A DNA stretch of 64,000 nt. Origin: Bacteroides sp. Its GTDB lineage: Bacteria > Bacteroidota > Bacteroidia > Bacteroidales > Muribaculaceae. Positions 53,296 through 63,387 of this stretch are shown piece after piece (position 1 is the stretch's first letter; each line of letters starts with the position of its first letter). The notes under the pieces are model-generated. The model saw only the letters and a list, made by a program, of their open reading frames with translations. It made no database searches and was not told where the DNA came from. The position numbers and the translations under genes are program-made. The stretch is taken from positions 1-64,000 of the forward strand of contig JAAVCP010000008.1 in NCBI GenBank assembly GCA_014802265.1. The letters are read 5' to 3'.

Positions 53296-56200
53296 TTAGA
53301 GAGATACATTGAAACCGATGGTGAATGTGCGAGCTTCGGGATAGTTGCCGTAGTCAACACCGATAGCCGTACCGCTTCCTACCTCAGGAGTAAAGCCGTA
53401 ATATTTGGTGGCAGTAAATAGGTTCTCAGCCATCACAAACAGGCGGATATTGTCAAAACCGATCTTCCTTACTATGTTGAAGGGAAGAGTGTATGAAAGA
53501 GTCAGGTTTGAGCAGCGGAGGTAGGCAGCGTCGTGTACGTAAAGGTCAGAGCTCTGCCAGTTGCGGTTGTCGCCGAGGCGGTAGATAGGCACTCTGTTTG
53601 ATGTGCCTTCGCCGGTCCAGCGGTTTAGCATCCAAGACGGGAGGTTCTTAGCCGGTGTGTCACTACGCAGGGAAGCGTCATAGATCTGGTTGCCCCATAC
53701 GCCCTGGAAGTAAGCAGTGAGCTGGAATCCTTTCCATCCGAGACCAAGGTTGAAACCGTAGGTCCAGTCGGGAAGACCCTTACCTATCTTTGTACGGTCG
53801 TCGGCATTTATCTCGCCGTCGCCATTAGTATCCACGAAAATTACATCACCCGGGGTGGCATACCATGAAGTCTGACCTGAAGTGAGGTTATATTTCTCAT
53901 TATATGCGTCAGCCTCAGCTTGATTCTGGAAGATGCCCGCAGTCTTGTAACCGTAGAAGTAAGGGAATACCTCGCCATTCATGGCGCGAGAGATAGTGCC
54001 GGCTGTGCCGTTGCTTTCATAGTTTATCCAACCCTCAGAGTTACCGATGTTGATAAGCTTATTCTTCACGTATGAAAGGTTGCCTGCGAGGTTGACCTCA
54101 ACTTCACCGAAATTGTGAGCCCAGCGGAGTTCCATTTCGATACCGGTGTTGTCCATTGTGCCCACGTTGCCGATGGGTTTGGATTCACCTACGTAAGTTG
54201 GGATCATCATTTCCATAAGCATGCCGGTGGTGCGCTTCTTATACCAGTCGAAAGTAAACTGGAGAGAGTTGTCAAGGAAGCCGAGATCGAGACCGATGTC
54301 AGTCTGAGAAGATTCCTCCCATTTCAGGTCAGGGTTAGCAAGTCCTGAAGCCTTTGAACCGTAGGTCTGGCTTGAACCTTCGGGACCGAAATAGTAGTTG
54401 TTGTTACCACTGGTCATTACAGTATATCTGAAGTCACCGATTGACTCGTTACCGTTCTTACCCCAAGATACGCGGAGCTTGGTGTGGCTCCACCAGGTCG
54501 GACGGTTTTCAAGGAATTTCTCACTTGTTGGATTCCAACCCACAGAGAAAGATGGGAAAGTAGCCCATCTGTTGTTAGCACCGAAGCGGGATGAGCCGTC
54601 ACGGCGAACAGTAGCCTGCAACATGTATCTGCCGCCAAAGTCATAAGAAATACGACCGAAGTAAGAAAGAAGCTTGGGCCATGCCTCGTTAGGACCGGCA
54701 TCACCGGTACGGTTGCCGCCGTCTTGCTCACCGGGAGAGCCTTGTGCCACGGTTACCCAGGGTTTACTGAAATTATAAAGCTTGTTGGCAGAGGCATTGA
54801 TCCACCAGCCGGTGTCTTGCTTACCTGATTGACCGAGCACCACATTGATATGGTGGTCACCGAATTCCTTATCATAGAAAAGAATATTTTCTACCTGCCA
54901 TGCCCAGGCGCGATACCAGTTTGAAGATGCGGAGGCATGTATTGCATCCTGGTTGTTGAGGTTGCTGTAATAGCTGGGTTCAGAGTGGCTGTTATTGCCC
55001 CAGAAAGAGAGGTCGCCACCGAAGCTGATGCGATATTTGAGTGCATCCCAAATTGTCAACTCGCCAACGATATTAGCCACAAGTTTATGTGTCCAGTATT
55101 TTGTTGCAGGGAATGACCAACCATAGAACGGGTTGGTAAGCTCCTGATAACCACCACCGAATGCCTCGGGCACTGTGTAAAGGTTACCGGCTGAGTCATA
55201 GCGGGGAACATATTTGTCGTTGCCGGCATAATAGTCCACCTGGTGCTGATATGCTTCCGAACCCGGCGTGAGGGTAGGAGTCAGCAACGGAGACATACCG
55301 AGTGCATTTGTGATGGCTGCGCCATAGTAAGCACCACCGCCACCGAAGCCTCTGGAGTGGATACGGGCGTAAGAGAGATTTGAGGTGAGCACAAACTTGC
55401 TAAGATAATTACGCTTGTTTGTGTCATCAAAGAGAGTATAGATATTGTTTGAACGGAGAGTCAGACGGTTATAGTTAGACTGGTTGTAATTGCCGCCGAT
55501 GATACCCTCCTGGTCATAATAGCCTAAAGAAAGGAAGTAGTTGATCTTCTCAGTTGCGCCTGACACCGACACCTGATGATTCATCACCGGAGCGTTGTCA
55601 TTGAAGATGGCAGCCTGCCAGTCATAACCCTGTCCATAGCTGTAAGGATCAGCGTATGGAGCGTTCTGACCGGTGTTCAAGTAAGCCTCATTTTTCATGA
55701 TGGCATACTGGGTGGCATTGAGAACATCAATAGATTTCAGTTTTGACTGCCAGCCATAAGAGAAGTCATAAGTGATTTTTGCTCTGCCTTGCACACCATT
55801 CTTTGTAGTGACAAGGATAACACCGTTGGCTGCACGCGCACCGTATACTGCACCTGAAGCGGCATCCTTAAGCACCTCGATACTTTTGATATCCGAAGGG
55901 TTAAGATAGTCGATGCCACCCTCATCTACAGGCATACCGTCAACGATGTAGAGAGGGGTGGAGTTGTTGATTGTGCCGATACCACGCACACGGATCTGAG
56001 CCGCCTGACCGGGCTGTCCGTTAGCTGTGGTGGCAGTCACACCGGAGGTGACACCCTTAAGTGCGTTCTGCACATTGGTAGGAGCTGTCTGCGCCAGAGT
56101 TTCCTCTCCTACTTTAGAGATAGCTGCGGTAACGACGCTCTTTTTCTGAGTGCCATAACCCACCACCACTACGTCATCAAGAATCTGAGAATCCTCGATG

Positions 56201-56481
56201 AGCTGAATGTTGAGTCCTGACATTGCACCGGTCACTTTTATCTCCTGGGGAGTGTAGCCGATGTAGGTTACAAGCAGGGTTACGCCTGTCTGGACTTTGA
56301 TAGTGAAGTTACCATCGATGTCGGTGGCTGTGCCCGTAGATGAGCCTTTCACCATTACTGTCGCTCCGATCAGAGGTTCGCCGTCAAGGGAAGATACCAC
56401 TGTTCCGGAGACACTGACATCCTGGGCGCTTACACTCAGCCATGTCAGAATCGCGATGAGAAATAAGGTTAACTTTTTCAT
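53296..56481 (-). CDS. SusC-like TonB-dependent outer membrane transporter
   Basis: A 1061-residue protein with a signal peptide ending VSAQ. An N-terminal carboxypeptidase-regulatory-like domain (about 25-100: GTVVSSLDGEPLIGATVMVK) precedes a TonB-box-like DDVVVVGYGTQ and the plug (about 115-230, with IRVRGIGTINNSTPLYIVDG). The 22-strand barrel runs to the end, finishing GFNVSL. It imports large oligosaccharides with SusD. No promoter box is visible in the 200 bp upstream, which contain a hairpin and a pyrimidine-rich leader. Confidence 0.95.
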   Translation of the reverse strand: MKKLTLFLIAILTWLSVSAQDVSVSGTVVSSLDGEPLIGATVMVKGSSTGTATDIDGNFTIKVQTGVTLLVTYIGYTPQEIKVTGAMSGLNIQLIEDSQILDDVVVVGYGTQKKSVVTAAISKVGEETLAQTAPTNVQNALKGVTSGVTATTANGQPGQAAQIRVRGIGTINNSTPLYIVDGMPVDEGGIDYLNPSDIKSIEVLKDAASGAVYGARAANGVILVTTKNGVQGRAKITYDFSYGWQSKLKSIDVLNATQYAIMKNEAYLNTGQNAPYADPYSYGQGYDWQAAIFNDNAPVMNHQVSVSGATEKINYFLSLGYYDQEGIIGGNYNQSNYNRLTLRSNNIYTLFDDTNKRNYLSKFVLTSNLSYARIHSRGFGGGGAYYGAAITNALGMSPLLTPTLTPGSEAYQHQVDYYAGNDKYVPRYDSAGNLYTVPEAFGGGYQELTNPFYGWSFPATKYWTHKLVANIVGELTIWDALKYRISFGGDLSFWGNNSHSEPSYYSNLNNQDAIHASASSNWYRAWAWQVENILFYDKEFGDHHINVVLGQSGKQDTGWWINASANKLYNFSKPWVTVAQGSPGEQDGGNRTGDAGPNEAWPKLLSYFGRISYDFGGRYMLQATVRRDGSSRFGANNRWATFPSFSVGWNPTSEKFLENRPTWWSHTKLRVSWGKNGNESIGDFRYTVMTSGNNNYYFGPEGSSQTYGSKASGLANPDLKWEESSQTDIGLDLGFLDNSLQFTFDWYKKRTTGMLMEMMIPTYVGESKPIGNVGTMDNTGIEMELRWAHNFGEVEVNLAGNLSYVKNKLINIGNSEGWINYESNGTAGTISRAMNGEVFPYFYGYKTAGIFQNQAEADAYNEKYNLTSGQTSWYATPGDVIFVDTNGDGEINADDRTKIGKGLPDWTYGFNLGLGWKGFQLTAYFQGVWGNQIYDASLRSDTPAKNLPSWMLNRWTGEGTSNRVPIYRLGDNRNWQSSDLYVHDAAYLRCSNLTLSYTLPFNIVRKIGFDNIRLFVMAENLFTATKYYGFTPEVGSGTAIGVDYGNYPEARTFTIGFNVSL

Positions 56482-56684
56482 CTGGAATTTGGTTAAGTTA
56501 GTATTGTGGTTTATAGTTTGAGGTTTTGAGTTTGTGGAATCATGAGGTTTTGAGGGAGGTAAGGTTTTAAGGTTGGAGGGAGGTGGTGAAGATGGTTCTG
56601 AATGGAGACCGGGCGCGTGTGTGACGCGCCCGGTCCGGTTAGGACCATTACTGAATTTGCTGTGTGTGTTTTACCTTTTATATT
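56482..56684 (-). promoter_or_regulatory. Pyrimidine-rich susC leader behind a strong hairpin
   Basis: On the transcript strand the 125 nt before susC are C/U/A-rich with almost no G and no TAnnTTTG box. Upstream lies the hairpin GACCGGGCGCG (56607-56617) with CGCGCCCGGTC (56625-56635). susCD expression may depend on read-through from the GH16 promoter, with the hairpin acting as attenuator or processing site. Confidence 0.5.
56607..56635 (-). terminator. Strong GC hairpin between GH16 and susC
   Basis: A perfect 11-bp GC-rich stem with a 7-nt loop, 50 bp after the GH16 stop. Confidence 0.8.
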
Positions 56685-58079
56685 TTACCTTTTCTGAAAT
56701 ATTCTTACATAGTCCACTTTCATGGTTACAGGAAGAGCTGACTCGTCAACACCTTTGTAGCCGCCCCAGTCGCCACCCCATGCGAGGTTGAGAATGGGAT
56801 AGAAAGCGTAGTGGAAGGGCCATGAGTCGTGGTCTGTGCCCATTTCGGAACGGTTAGCCCTAAGCTGCACATTCCCGTCGACGTATGTCGTGATGGCGTC
56901 TTCGGTCCACTCAATTGCGTAGACATGGAATTCACCTTCGGCACCCGGGCAATTCATTGCATGGGTTGGCTGATTCCCTTTAGTGTGGTTATAGTTGCCG
57001 GTGTGAAGCGAAGAAGACACCTGGTTAGGGTCAGCACCTACTTCTTCCATAATGTCAATCTCTCCGCAATATGGCCATGGATTTTTTGACCAGTCAACAT
57101 TACATGGCATCATCCAGAATGCGGGCCAAGTGCCTTTCCCCTTCGGTAGATTGATGCGGGCTTCGAAATATCCGTAGAGCCACCCCGTGTTGGGCTTTGC
57201 ATTTATTCTGCCGGAGTAGATTTTGCCGTCGGAGCCTTTGAAGCAGTTGATATGGAGGAAGCCGTCTTTAATCTCAGTGGTGCGCTTCCCGTCAATTTCC
57301 TTTGAGGTGTAGGTCTGAAGCTCATTGTTGACATAGCCTGCATTCCAGTTCTCATGCACCCAGTCGGAACTTGGAATGGAGCTTTCGTTAAATTCATCGC
57401 TCCAGACGAGTGTATATCCCTCGGGAGCCATGACCTCATCGCTGAGCTGGCTGACCTTCATTTCAATTGTTGAGTCGCCATATTTGAGAGTCACGTTTCC
57501 CTGGCGTGCGTCTGAATCATTGCCACTCACCTTTACTGTCACCTCTGTATCACCTTTGGTGCCTTTTGCTGGGGAAAGAGAGATCCAGCTTTCAGAGGCA
57601 GTCATTTCCCAATCGGTGTTGGCAGTCACCGTTACGCTTGATGATGACTCCTGGGCTCCGAAAGTAAGGCTCGTATCGGAAAGTGATGCTTTCAGCTCAT
57701 ATCCTTGTGAGAGGATAAGGGTCTTCACGATATTGCCGCCAGAGACTACATTTATCTCCGCGCTACGTGTGTCAAGACCCGTGTTGGCAGTGACCGACGC
57801 TTTCACGGCAGAGGGTGTGTCTTTAATGCCACCGGAGGGGCGCAAGGTAATCCAGTCGGCATCTGTGCGCACGCTCCAGTCGGCATTGGCTGTCACGGTA
57901 AATTCCAGGTTGGCAGCTTCAGGACCGGTGGTGAGCGATTCCGGAGCAAGGGTAACGATCACAGTTGTCGTGTTGGTCGATGTATTATTGGGAGTGTCTT
58001 TGTCATCACCACACGACCCCAACGAAGAGGCAATGGTGGCAATTCCCAAGAATGTGGTTAGAAAAATTGATTTTTTCAT
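56685..58079 (-). CDS. GH16 endo-beta-glucanase lipoprotein with two BACON domains
   Basis: A 464-residue lipoprotein (signal with LGSC, Cys23). Two BACON modules (about 42-130 and 133-215; each has a W-containing ADWITL/ESWISL strand) are spacers common on Bacteroidota glycanases. The GH16 domain (about 222-464) has the catalytic EIDIMEE with nucleophile Glu340, Asp342 and acid/base Glu345, preceded by WPAFWMMP. This sequence type fits laminarinase/mixed-linkage beta-glucanase. It is the first enzyme gene of the PUL, with a promoter at 58180-58212. Confidence 0.9.
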   Translation of the reverse strand: MKKSIFLTTFLGIATIASSLGSCGDDKDTPNNTSTNTTTVIVTLAPESLTTGPEAANLEFTVTANADWSVRTDADWITLRPSGGIKDTPSAVKASVTANTGLDTRSAEINVVSGGNIVKTLILSQGYELKASLSDTSLTFGAQESSSSVTVTANTDWEMTASESWISLSPAKGTKGDTEVTVKVSGNDSDARQGNVTLKYGDSTIEMKVSQLSDEVMAPEGYTLVWSDEFNESSIPSSDWVHENWNAGYVNNELQTYTSKEIDGKRTTEIKDGFLHINCFKGSDGKIYSGRINAKPNTGWLYGYFEARINLPKGKGTWPAFWMMPCNVDWSKNPWPYCGEIDIMEEVGADPNQVSSSLHTGNYNHTKGNQPTHAMNCPGAEGEFHVYAIEWTEDAITTYVDGNVQLRANRSEMGTDHDSWPFHYAFYPILNLAWGGDWGGYKGVDESALPVTMKVDYVRIFQKR

Positions 58080-58179
58080 GTGTCGTAATTATTAAAAGCA
58101 TTGAATCATTCACAGGCTCAGAATAAGTGTCAGATTTACAATCATTCCAACTTCCCTGACCGCATCATGATTTCGGTTG

Positions 58180-58212
58180 CAAAAGTAGTGGCAGAAGCAA
58201 CATTATTGCAAA
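58180..58212 (-). promoter_or_regulatory. PUL promoter upstream of GH16
   Basis: TTTG (complement of 58209-58212), 21 bp, TACTTTTG (complement of 58180-58187). The leader to the GH16 start is about 95 nt. Confidence 0.65.
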
Positions 58213-58305
58213 TAAAATACCTATTTTTTATTACGTCATATCAATTTTTCCAATACGTCAATATTACATCAAAAATAATTAAATAGCTTAAAATTAAATA
58301 TTTAT

Positions 58306-61227
58306 CTATTCGTCAATCTTATCTCTCGTCAAAAACTCAGTGAGGCTTTCCTCCCTTTCAAGATTAAATTTCTTTCGGATTCTGTATCTCATGGTTTCCA
58401 CGCCCCTGACAGAAATATTTAGCAGGGGAGCAATTTCTTTGGTGGATAGATTCAGTTTTATATAGGCACACATGAGCACCTCGTTGTTTGTCAAGTCAGG
58501 GAAACGCTTCCTCAGCTTTTTGATGAAATCATTATGGGCAAGGTCAAATTCCTCCTCTACCCTCTTGATCACATCATCGCTTCTGAGGTCAATGTTCACT
58601 TTCCCCTGTAGCTCCTGAATTGCCTTTCGTGCGTCGGAAGAGGTGCGTGGCAGCAGTGAAAGGATATTTTGCAACTCCTTCTTGACGGTCTGGAGAGTCT
58701 CATTTTTATGCGATAGATTCATCATCACGCCAGCCATCTCCTGTGCCTTATGTTTTAGCTCCTTGTCGAGCTTTTCTTTTTCCAGCTCCACAATCTTATG
58801 GTCTTTTAGCTTTGATTCCCATTCAAAATTCATCTGCTGGCGAGCCATCTCCTCATCTTTCTCCTTTGCAATAAGAATTTGTTTCTGCCTCACTCTCCTT
58901 TTCTCAAACAGGAGTCCGCCATACACGGCAATGGCAGCAATCAAGACATATCCTATCATTGCCCATATTGTACGCCACCATGGGGGGAGCACCTTAAAGT
59001 CGATTGAGTCGATACTCTCTGCACCGTCAACTCCGATAGCCTTCACCTCGAAATGATAAGAGCCTTCTTCCAAATCGGTATATTCCTTTATAATGGCAGA
59101 CCCCGGGACACTCCACTTTCCGTTGTTGAGGCGGCAACTGTAGCGTGTGCCTAAAAGAGACTGATCGAGACTTCCAAACTCCAGCTTTATGGAGTTTTCA
59201 CCATATTTCAGCACGATGTCACCCTTTTTCGCAAGGAAATTCCCCTGATATACCGTGGAATCAGACACATTTGTGACAGACACCCGGTTGATTCTTGAAA
59301 GTGGTTTCCCTGCTATGGAATCATTTTCGTCGGCTGGCTTGGTATCGAGGCTTTTGCTGTCGGCAAAATCATAAAACAAGTAGCCACCGGGAGTGGGGTA
59401 TGCAATATAATTGGGTGCTACCTCAAAGAGCACATCCCCGTCGTGTGGTGGGCGTGATTCTGCAAAAGAGATAGGAATGCGCTTCATTCCGAGTATCCCT
59501 GCAGGGTCAGCCTGGATAATCTCCTTTCCGGTGTGGGCATAAAGCCACCCATTGGTCTTCTTTATTCTTCTTACCTGTTTCGGGGAACCTATCAGAAGCG
59601 ACAGCCGCTCGTCGAGCACAATGCCCTCTTGCTTTGAATCATAGCGGTATAGCCCGAAAGGGGTGGAGAAATAAATGTCGTTGTCAATGCGGCTCAAAGA
59701 TATATTGCCGGTAAGGGGAAAGCCGTCAGAGGTCTTCTTATAGTTATGACGTTCCGTTATTTTACCTGTCACCGTGTCAATCTTCAGACGGTAAATGCCC
59801 TCTTCCCCGTCATTGCTCCAGATGTAGGAAGGGGACTCCTGCACAAAGTTGTAGCAACTGCCGTCATATCCGTCCACTTGCTGAGTCACCTGCCAACCTT
59901 GTGGAGTCTTCTTAAGAATAAATAGCCCGAAATATGTGCCTGCATATGCCTTATCAGGGTTTCCGGGAACCTGTTGCACATTCCATACACCCGATATATT
60001 ATCTATTTTTATTGCCTGTCCATTCTTAAGCAAAAATAATCCCCTGTCATGGCAGCAGAAAAGATCATTATCAATTTTAGAAAGTCCCCATACCTGTCCT
60101 GAAATACCCTCCACTTTTCTGAAAGAGGAACCTGACAGATTATTACCGGGGAAATAATCCACATAGAAGAGTCCACGGTTAGTGCCAAGATACATTTTCC
60201 CGTTGTCTACCGCCAGCGCATACCCAGTGCCTATAGGGAGTGACTTATTGCTGAATGTCTCAACGGGGAGAGTAAGTTGGATTTTAGCCACGCCGGGGTC
60301 AAGGGCAGTCCATAAATCTCCCTTGGAATTGAATTTCACCGACAGTATGGTGTTGTTGGGGAGTCCGGTGCCTTCATCATATCTCAGCATCTCCCCCGAA
60401 GAAAGGTCAATCACTCCAACCCCGTTGTCGATGCTGCCTAATGCAAGGAGATTGTCTTTCACATCTGCGCTGAACACGTCACCCATGCTTATTGCAGCCT
60501 TTGACACCGACTCAAGCAGCATAATTCCCTGACGATTGTAGCGATATACTCCACTTGCCGAAGTCACCACCAGTATGGCTCCCTCAAGAGGCAGGATTGC
60601 GCGTATTCGTTTCCCTTTGAGCAGGTCAGCTCCCGGGGCGTCGATTACGTCTTTTCCCATCAGGAACTTCAGACCCTTGTCTGTGCCAAGCCACAACACG
60701 CCGTCGATCATTCTTGAGCAGTCGAGCTTGCAATTTGTGTCAACACGTGTGTGGGTATTCTTTTCGCGGTCATATATGATTATGTTTGTGTCTCCCTGTG
60801 CATAGACGAAGTTGTTGTAGGGGTATATTCCCCAGATGTTACCGATGTGGCGGTCATCACCCACACTGTCACTGAGACAAACATATTCCAAAGAGGAAGT
60901 ATGGGAGGGAGTGAAGTAGCCAAACTCGTTTATACCGCCTACGAAAAGCCGTTCTTTCTCAGCATCGAGGTTAACCGACCGAAGGGAGTAGTTGTTGCGC
61001 AGGGAGAATAGCATCACCGTCGAGCCGTCATACTGCATCAGCCCGTCTTGCGAGGCGAAGAAAGCCCAGTTGTCGCCATAGGTGGCAATGTCCCACACTT
61101 TTGCGTTTGCGAGAGGAGTGGAAGGATAGGTTTTAATCACTTTCATCCCAATGCCCATCAGGTCAAAGGGTATGATGGTAGCGAGTATCAGTATTAGACA
61201 AGGTAAGGTTTGTCGGAATATAGTCAT
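58306..61227 (-). CDS. PUL regulator: beta-propeller sensor, Y_Y_Y domain, LuxR-type HTH
   Basis: About 973 residues. A signal/anchor segment is followed by a periplasmic propeller like the reg_prop sensors of hybrid two-component systems (about 30-670), a Y_Y_Y domain (about 675-745, ending EGSYHFEVKAIG), a membrane helix (about 751-772), a coiled coil, and a LuxR-type HTH (LTNNEVLMCAYIKLNLSTKE; ISVRGVETMRYRIRKKF). It has no kinase or receiver, so it is a one-piece sensor. A consensus promoter at 61261-61291 rules out the ATG at 61272; Met at 61227 is chosen. It probably activates the adjacent beta-glucan PUL. Confidence 0.88.
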   Translation of the reverse strand: MTIFRQTLPCLILILATIIPFDLMGIGMKVIKTYPSTPLANAKVWDIATYGDNWAFFASQDGLMQYDGSTVMLFSLRNNYSLRSVNLDAEKERLFVGGINEFGYFTPSHTSSLEYVCLSDSVGDDRHIGNIWGIYPYNNFVYAQGDTNIIIYDREKNTHTRVDTNCKLDCSRMIDGVLWLGTDKGLKFLMGKDVIDAPGADLLKGKRIRAILPLEGAILVVTSASGVYRYNRQGIMLLESVSKAAISMGDVFSADVKDNLLALGSIDNGVGVIDLSSGEMLRYDEGTGLPNNTILSVKFNSKGDLWTALDPGVAKIQLTLPVETFSNKSLPIGTGYALAVDNGKMYLGTNRGLFYVDYFPGNNLSGSSFRKVEGISGQVWGLSKIDNDLFCCHDRGLFLLKNGQAIKIDNISGVWNVQQVPGNPDKAYAGTYFGLFILKKTPQGWQVTQQVDGYDGSCYNFVQESPSYIWSNDGEEGIYRLKIDTVTGKITERHNYKKTSDGFPLTGNISLSRIDNDIYFSTPFGLYRYDSKQEGIVLDERLSLLIGSPKQVRRIKKTNGWLYAHTGKEIIQADPAGILGMKRIPISFAESRPPHDGDVLFEVAPNYIAYPTPGGYLFYDFADSKSLDTKPADENDSIAGKPLSRINRVSVTNVSDSTVYQGNFLAKKGDIVLKYGENSIKLEFGSLDQSLLGTRYSCRLNNGKWSVPGSAIIKEYTDLEEGSYHFEVKAIGVDGAESIDSIDFKVLPPWWRTIWAMIGYVLIAAIAVYGGLLFEKRRVRQKQILIAKEKDEEMARQQMNFEWESKLKDHKIVELEKEKLDKELKHKAQEMAGVMMNLSHKNETLQTVKKELQNILSLLPRTSSDARKAIQELQGKVNIDLRSDDVIKRVEEEFDLAHNDFIKKLRKRFPDLTNNEVLMCAYIKLNLSTKEIAPLLNISVRGVETMRYRIRKKFNLEREESLTEFLTRDKIDE

Positions 61228-61260
61228 AAAGTATTTTACAATATGTTGGAATAAAGTGAC

Positions 61261-61291
61261 CAAAATTAGCAAATTATCGGCATTCTACAAA
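61261..61291 (-). promoter_or_regulatory. Consensus promoter of the PUL regulator
   Basis: TTTG (complement of 61288-61291), exactly 19 bp, TAATTTTG (complement of 61261-61268). It fixes the start of the regulator at 61227. Confidence 0.8.
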
Positions 61292-61378
61292 ATTACTGAC
61301 CATAAAAATCATCAGCCAGAATCTTTGTATTGATTCCTATTCATAGATATATTGTTTTGCTTGATTCCCTTATTAAGT

Positions 61379-61409
61379 TTTGTTAGTTTGGAAAATTTTC
61401 TTAATTTTG
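61379..61409 (+). promoter_or_regulatory. Consensus promoter of the TPR-AraC regulator
   Basis: TTTG (61379-61382), exactly 19 bp, TAATTTTG (61402-61409). Leader of about 105 nt to the start at 61519. Confidence 0.8.
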
Positions 61410-61518
61410 CATGCAACTCCTCAAACTACAATAAAATATTTACTGACATTTCCTTTCCAAAGAATATATATTACTCATCGTGGAGGGATAAATGACAGCT
61501 TGACCCTCCTTTAACACA

Positions 61519-63234
61519 ATGATCATTAGTGATAAAAGATATATATGTATAGGGCTTATAGTTCTGCTAATTACCCTGTCTGTGGGATTACTTGCCTGTT
61601 CAAGTAAAGACAGTGATGCAACCCTTGCAACCCGACTTGAAGAGGAATGTTTAGCTGCCCTTGCTGCCTGGGATGGCAGGAAAGTTGATTCTTGTGCTAA
61701 TATTATGCTCTCACTCTCGGAACAAAATGGTTCTGAACTTCTTCGTAGTAAAGCACTGTTTTTTCTGGGATCCTATAGGGAAGACGCAGACTCTGTCACA
61801 ATGGATATGAGGGAACAATGCCTTTCAGAAGCAGAGGAACTTGCTAGTCATCTAAGTAATGACACTCTACTTTGTAGAATTTATAATTCCCGTGGAGTCT
61901 GGGAACTATCGCGAAGACGAAACTATTTCACTTCTCGCGAATTATTTCTTAAAGCCTTAAAATATGCCCGAGCAACTGGGGAACATGACCTTCAGGTTAA
62001 AGCAGAATCAAATATTTCAGAGTCATGCCGACTGTTGGGCGACACTATAGGACTTGAATATGACCGGGATCTTTTCGAATATGCCATACGCACAGGAGAT
62101 GAAGCCCTCGCAATATCTTCCGGATTGCATTGTGCAGAGTATCTGGTTAAAGTTGCAAGCGACACGTCAGTAATATCAGCTTATATCGCCCCTCTTCGTA
62201 GGTCTGAAATCTATTCCGACTATGTGCCAACAATATACGCAGCTTATTGGTATGAGAATGGGGAGTATAAAAAGGCACTTAAGACCATTGAAGAAGGAGG
62301 GTATACACCCTGGCACCAGACATGGCTTCTAAAGGCAAAGATTCTCAACGCCCTTGGTAAACCTGATGAGTCGAATGATATAGTTGAAGATCTTCTTTCC
62401 GAGAATAATGATAAATTCTATGACGCTTTACCACCGGAATTATATCGTCTGAAGGCATCAAATCTGTATGAACTTGGGAGGTATGGAGATGCCTATAGAA
62501 ATCAGTTGATAGCAGAGTCTATTGCCGACTCCCTTCGTTCACGCCGTGAAGAGGATAAACTTCGCTGGCTAAAGATAGAGTATGAGGTTGACAAAAAGAA
62601 TGCCGAGATAAAAGAACGTAAAGAGAGAGAAGTAAGGATGCGCAATATAACAATAGGTATTTTAATTATTGCTGTGATCGGTTTCTGTCTTTATCTAATC
62701 TATGACCGTAAAAGACAGCGTTTCTATAAAGACATAGTATTAAAAAACAGAGAGTTTATTGCCAAAGAGAATGAGTTGTTGAAAGCAAATGCCGATATCC
62801 GCCAACAATTGGAACAATTGCAAATTCAACAATCAGAACCTCCTACTCATGACCCACAGCCGGTAGTGTCAGCAGAAAATGCAGAAGTCATATATGCCAA
62901 AATCAAGTATGAAGTGGAGGAAAATCAGATATGGCGTGATAAGACCATAACTCGTGAGAGCTTTGCCGATCGGGTAGGTTGTAACCGTACATATTTTTCG
63001 GAGGTAGTTAAAATGAAGACCGGAATGACTTATTCCAATTATATGAACCAGCTACGAATAAATGAGGCTGTGCGTCTTCTTTCTGATCCTTCACATGCAG
63101 ATGAAATATCCTTGCGTCAGCTTTCAGATGATCTTGGATTCATCTCCCTGTCTACATTTTATGCAGCTTTTAAAAAGATTGTAGGCATGACTCCTGCAAT
63201 TTATAAGAAAACTTCCGGCTCTCTCCTGTCGTAG
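61519..63234 (+). CDS. Membrane-anchored TPR regulator with AraC-type HTH
   Basis: A 571-residue one-piece regulator. An N-terminal hydrophobic segment ends in a lipobox-like LLAC (Cys27). TPR helices cover about 35-345, a membrane helix about 376-396, a coiled coil follows, and the AraC HTH is at about 465-565 (ESFADRVGCNRTYFSEVVKM; LSDDLGFISLSTFYAAFKKI; VGMTPAIYKK). It is divergent from the PUL regulator with its own consensus promoter. Targets could be the PUL or the secreted-protein gene that follows. Confidence 0.82.
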   Translation: MIISDKRYICIGLIVLLITLSVGLLACSSKDSDATLATRLEEECLAALAAWDGRKVDSCANIMLSLSEQNGSELLRSKALFFLGSYREDADSVTMDMREQCLSEAEELASHLSNDTLLCRIYNSRGVWELSRRRNYFTSRELFLKALKYARATGEHDLQVKAESNISESCRLLGDTIGLEYDRDLFEYAIRTGDEALAISSGLHCAEYLVKVASDTSVISAYIAPLRRSEIYSDYVPTIYAAYWYENGEYKKALKTIEEGGYTPWHQTWLLKAKILNALGKPDESNDIVEDLLSENNDKFYDALPPELYRLKASNLYELGRYGDAYRNQLIAESIADSLRSRREEDKLRWLKIEYEVDKKNAEIKERKEREVRMRNITIGILIIAVIGFCLYLIYDRKRQRFYKDIVLKNREFIAKENELLKANADIRQQLEQLQIQQSEPPTHDPQPVVSAENAEVIYAKIKYEVEENQIWRDKTITRESFADRVGCNRTYFSEVVKMKTGMTYSNYMNQLRINEAVRLLSDPSHADEISLRQLSDDLGFISLSTFYAAFKKIVGMTPAIYKKTSGSLLS

Positions 63235-63387
63235 CCTAAATATCATTAAGTATCATATAATCAGTATCTTAAAATTTTATAAAATTCCGAATCCGACAAT
63301 TTGTCAAAACATGAATAGTCTTTATTAGATGATTTGATATAATAACCGTAAGTTTGCAATTGAAAAATCATCATAATATTAATAATC

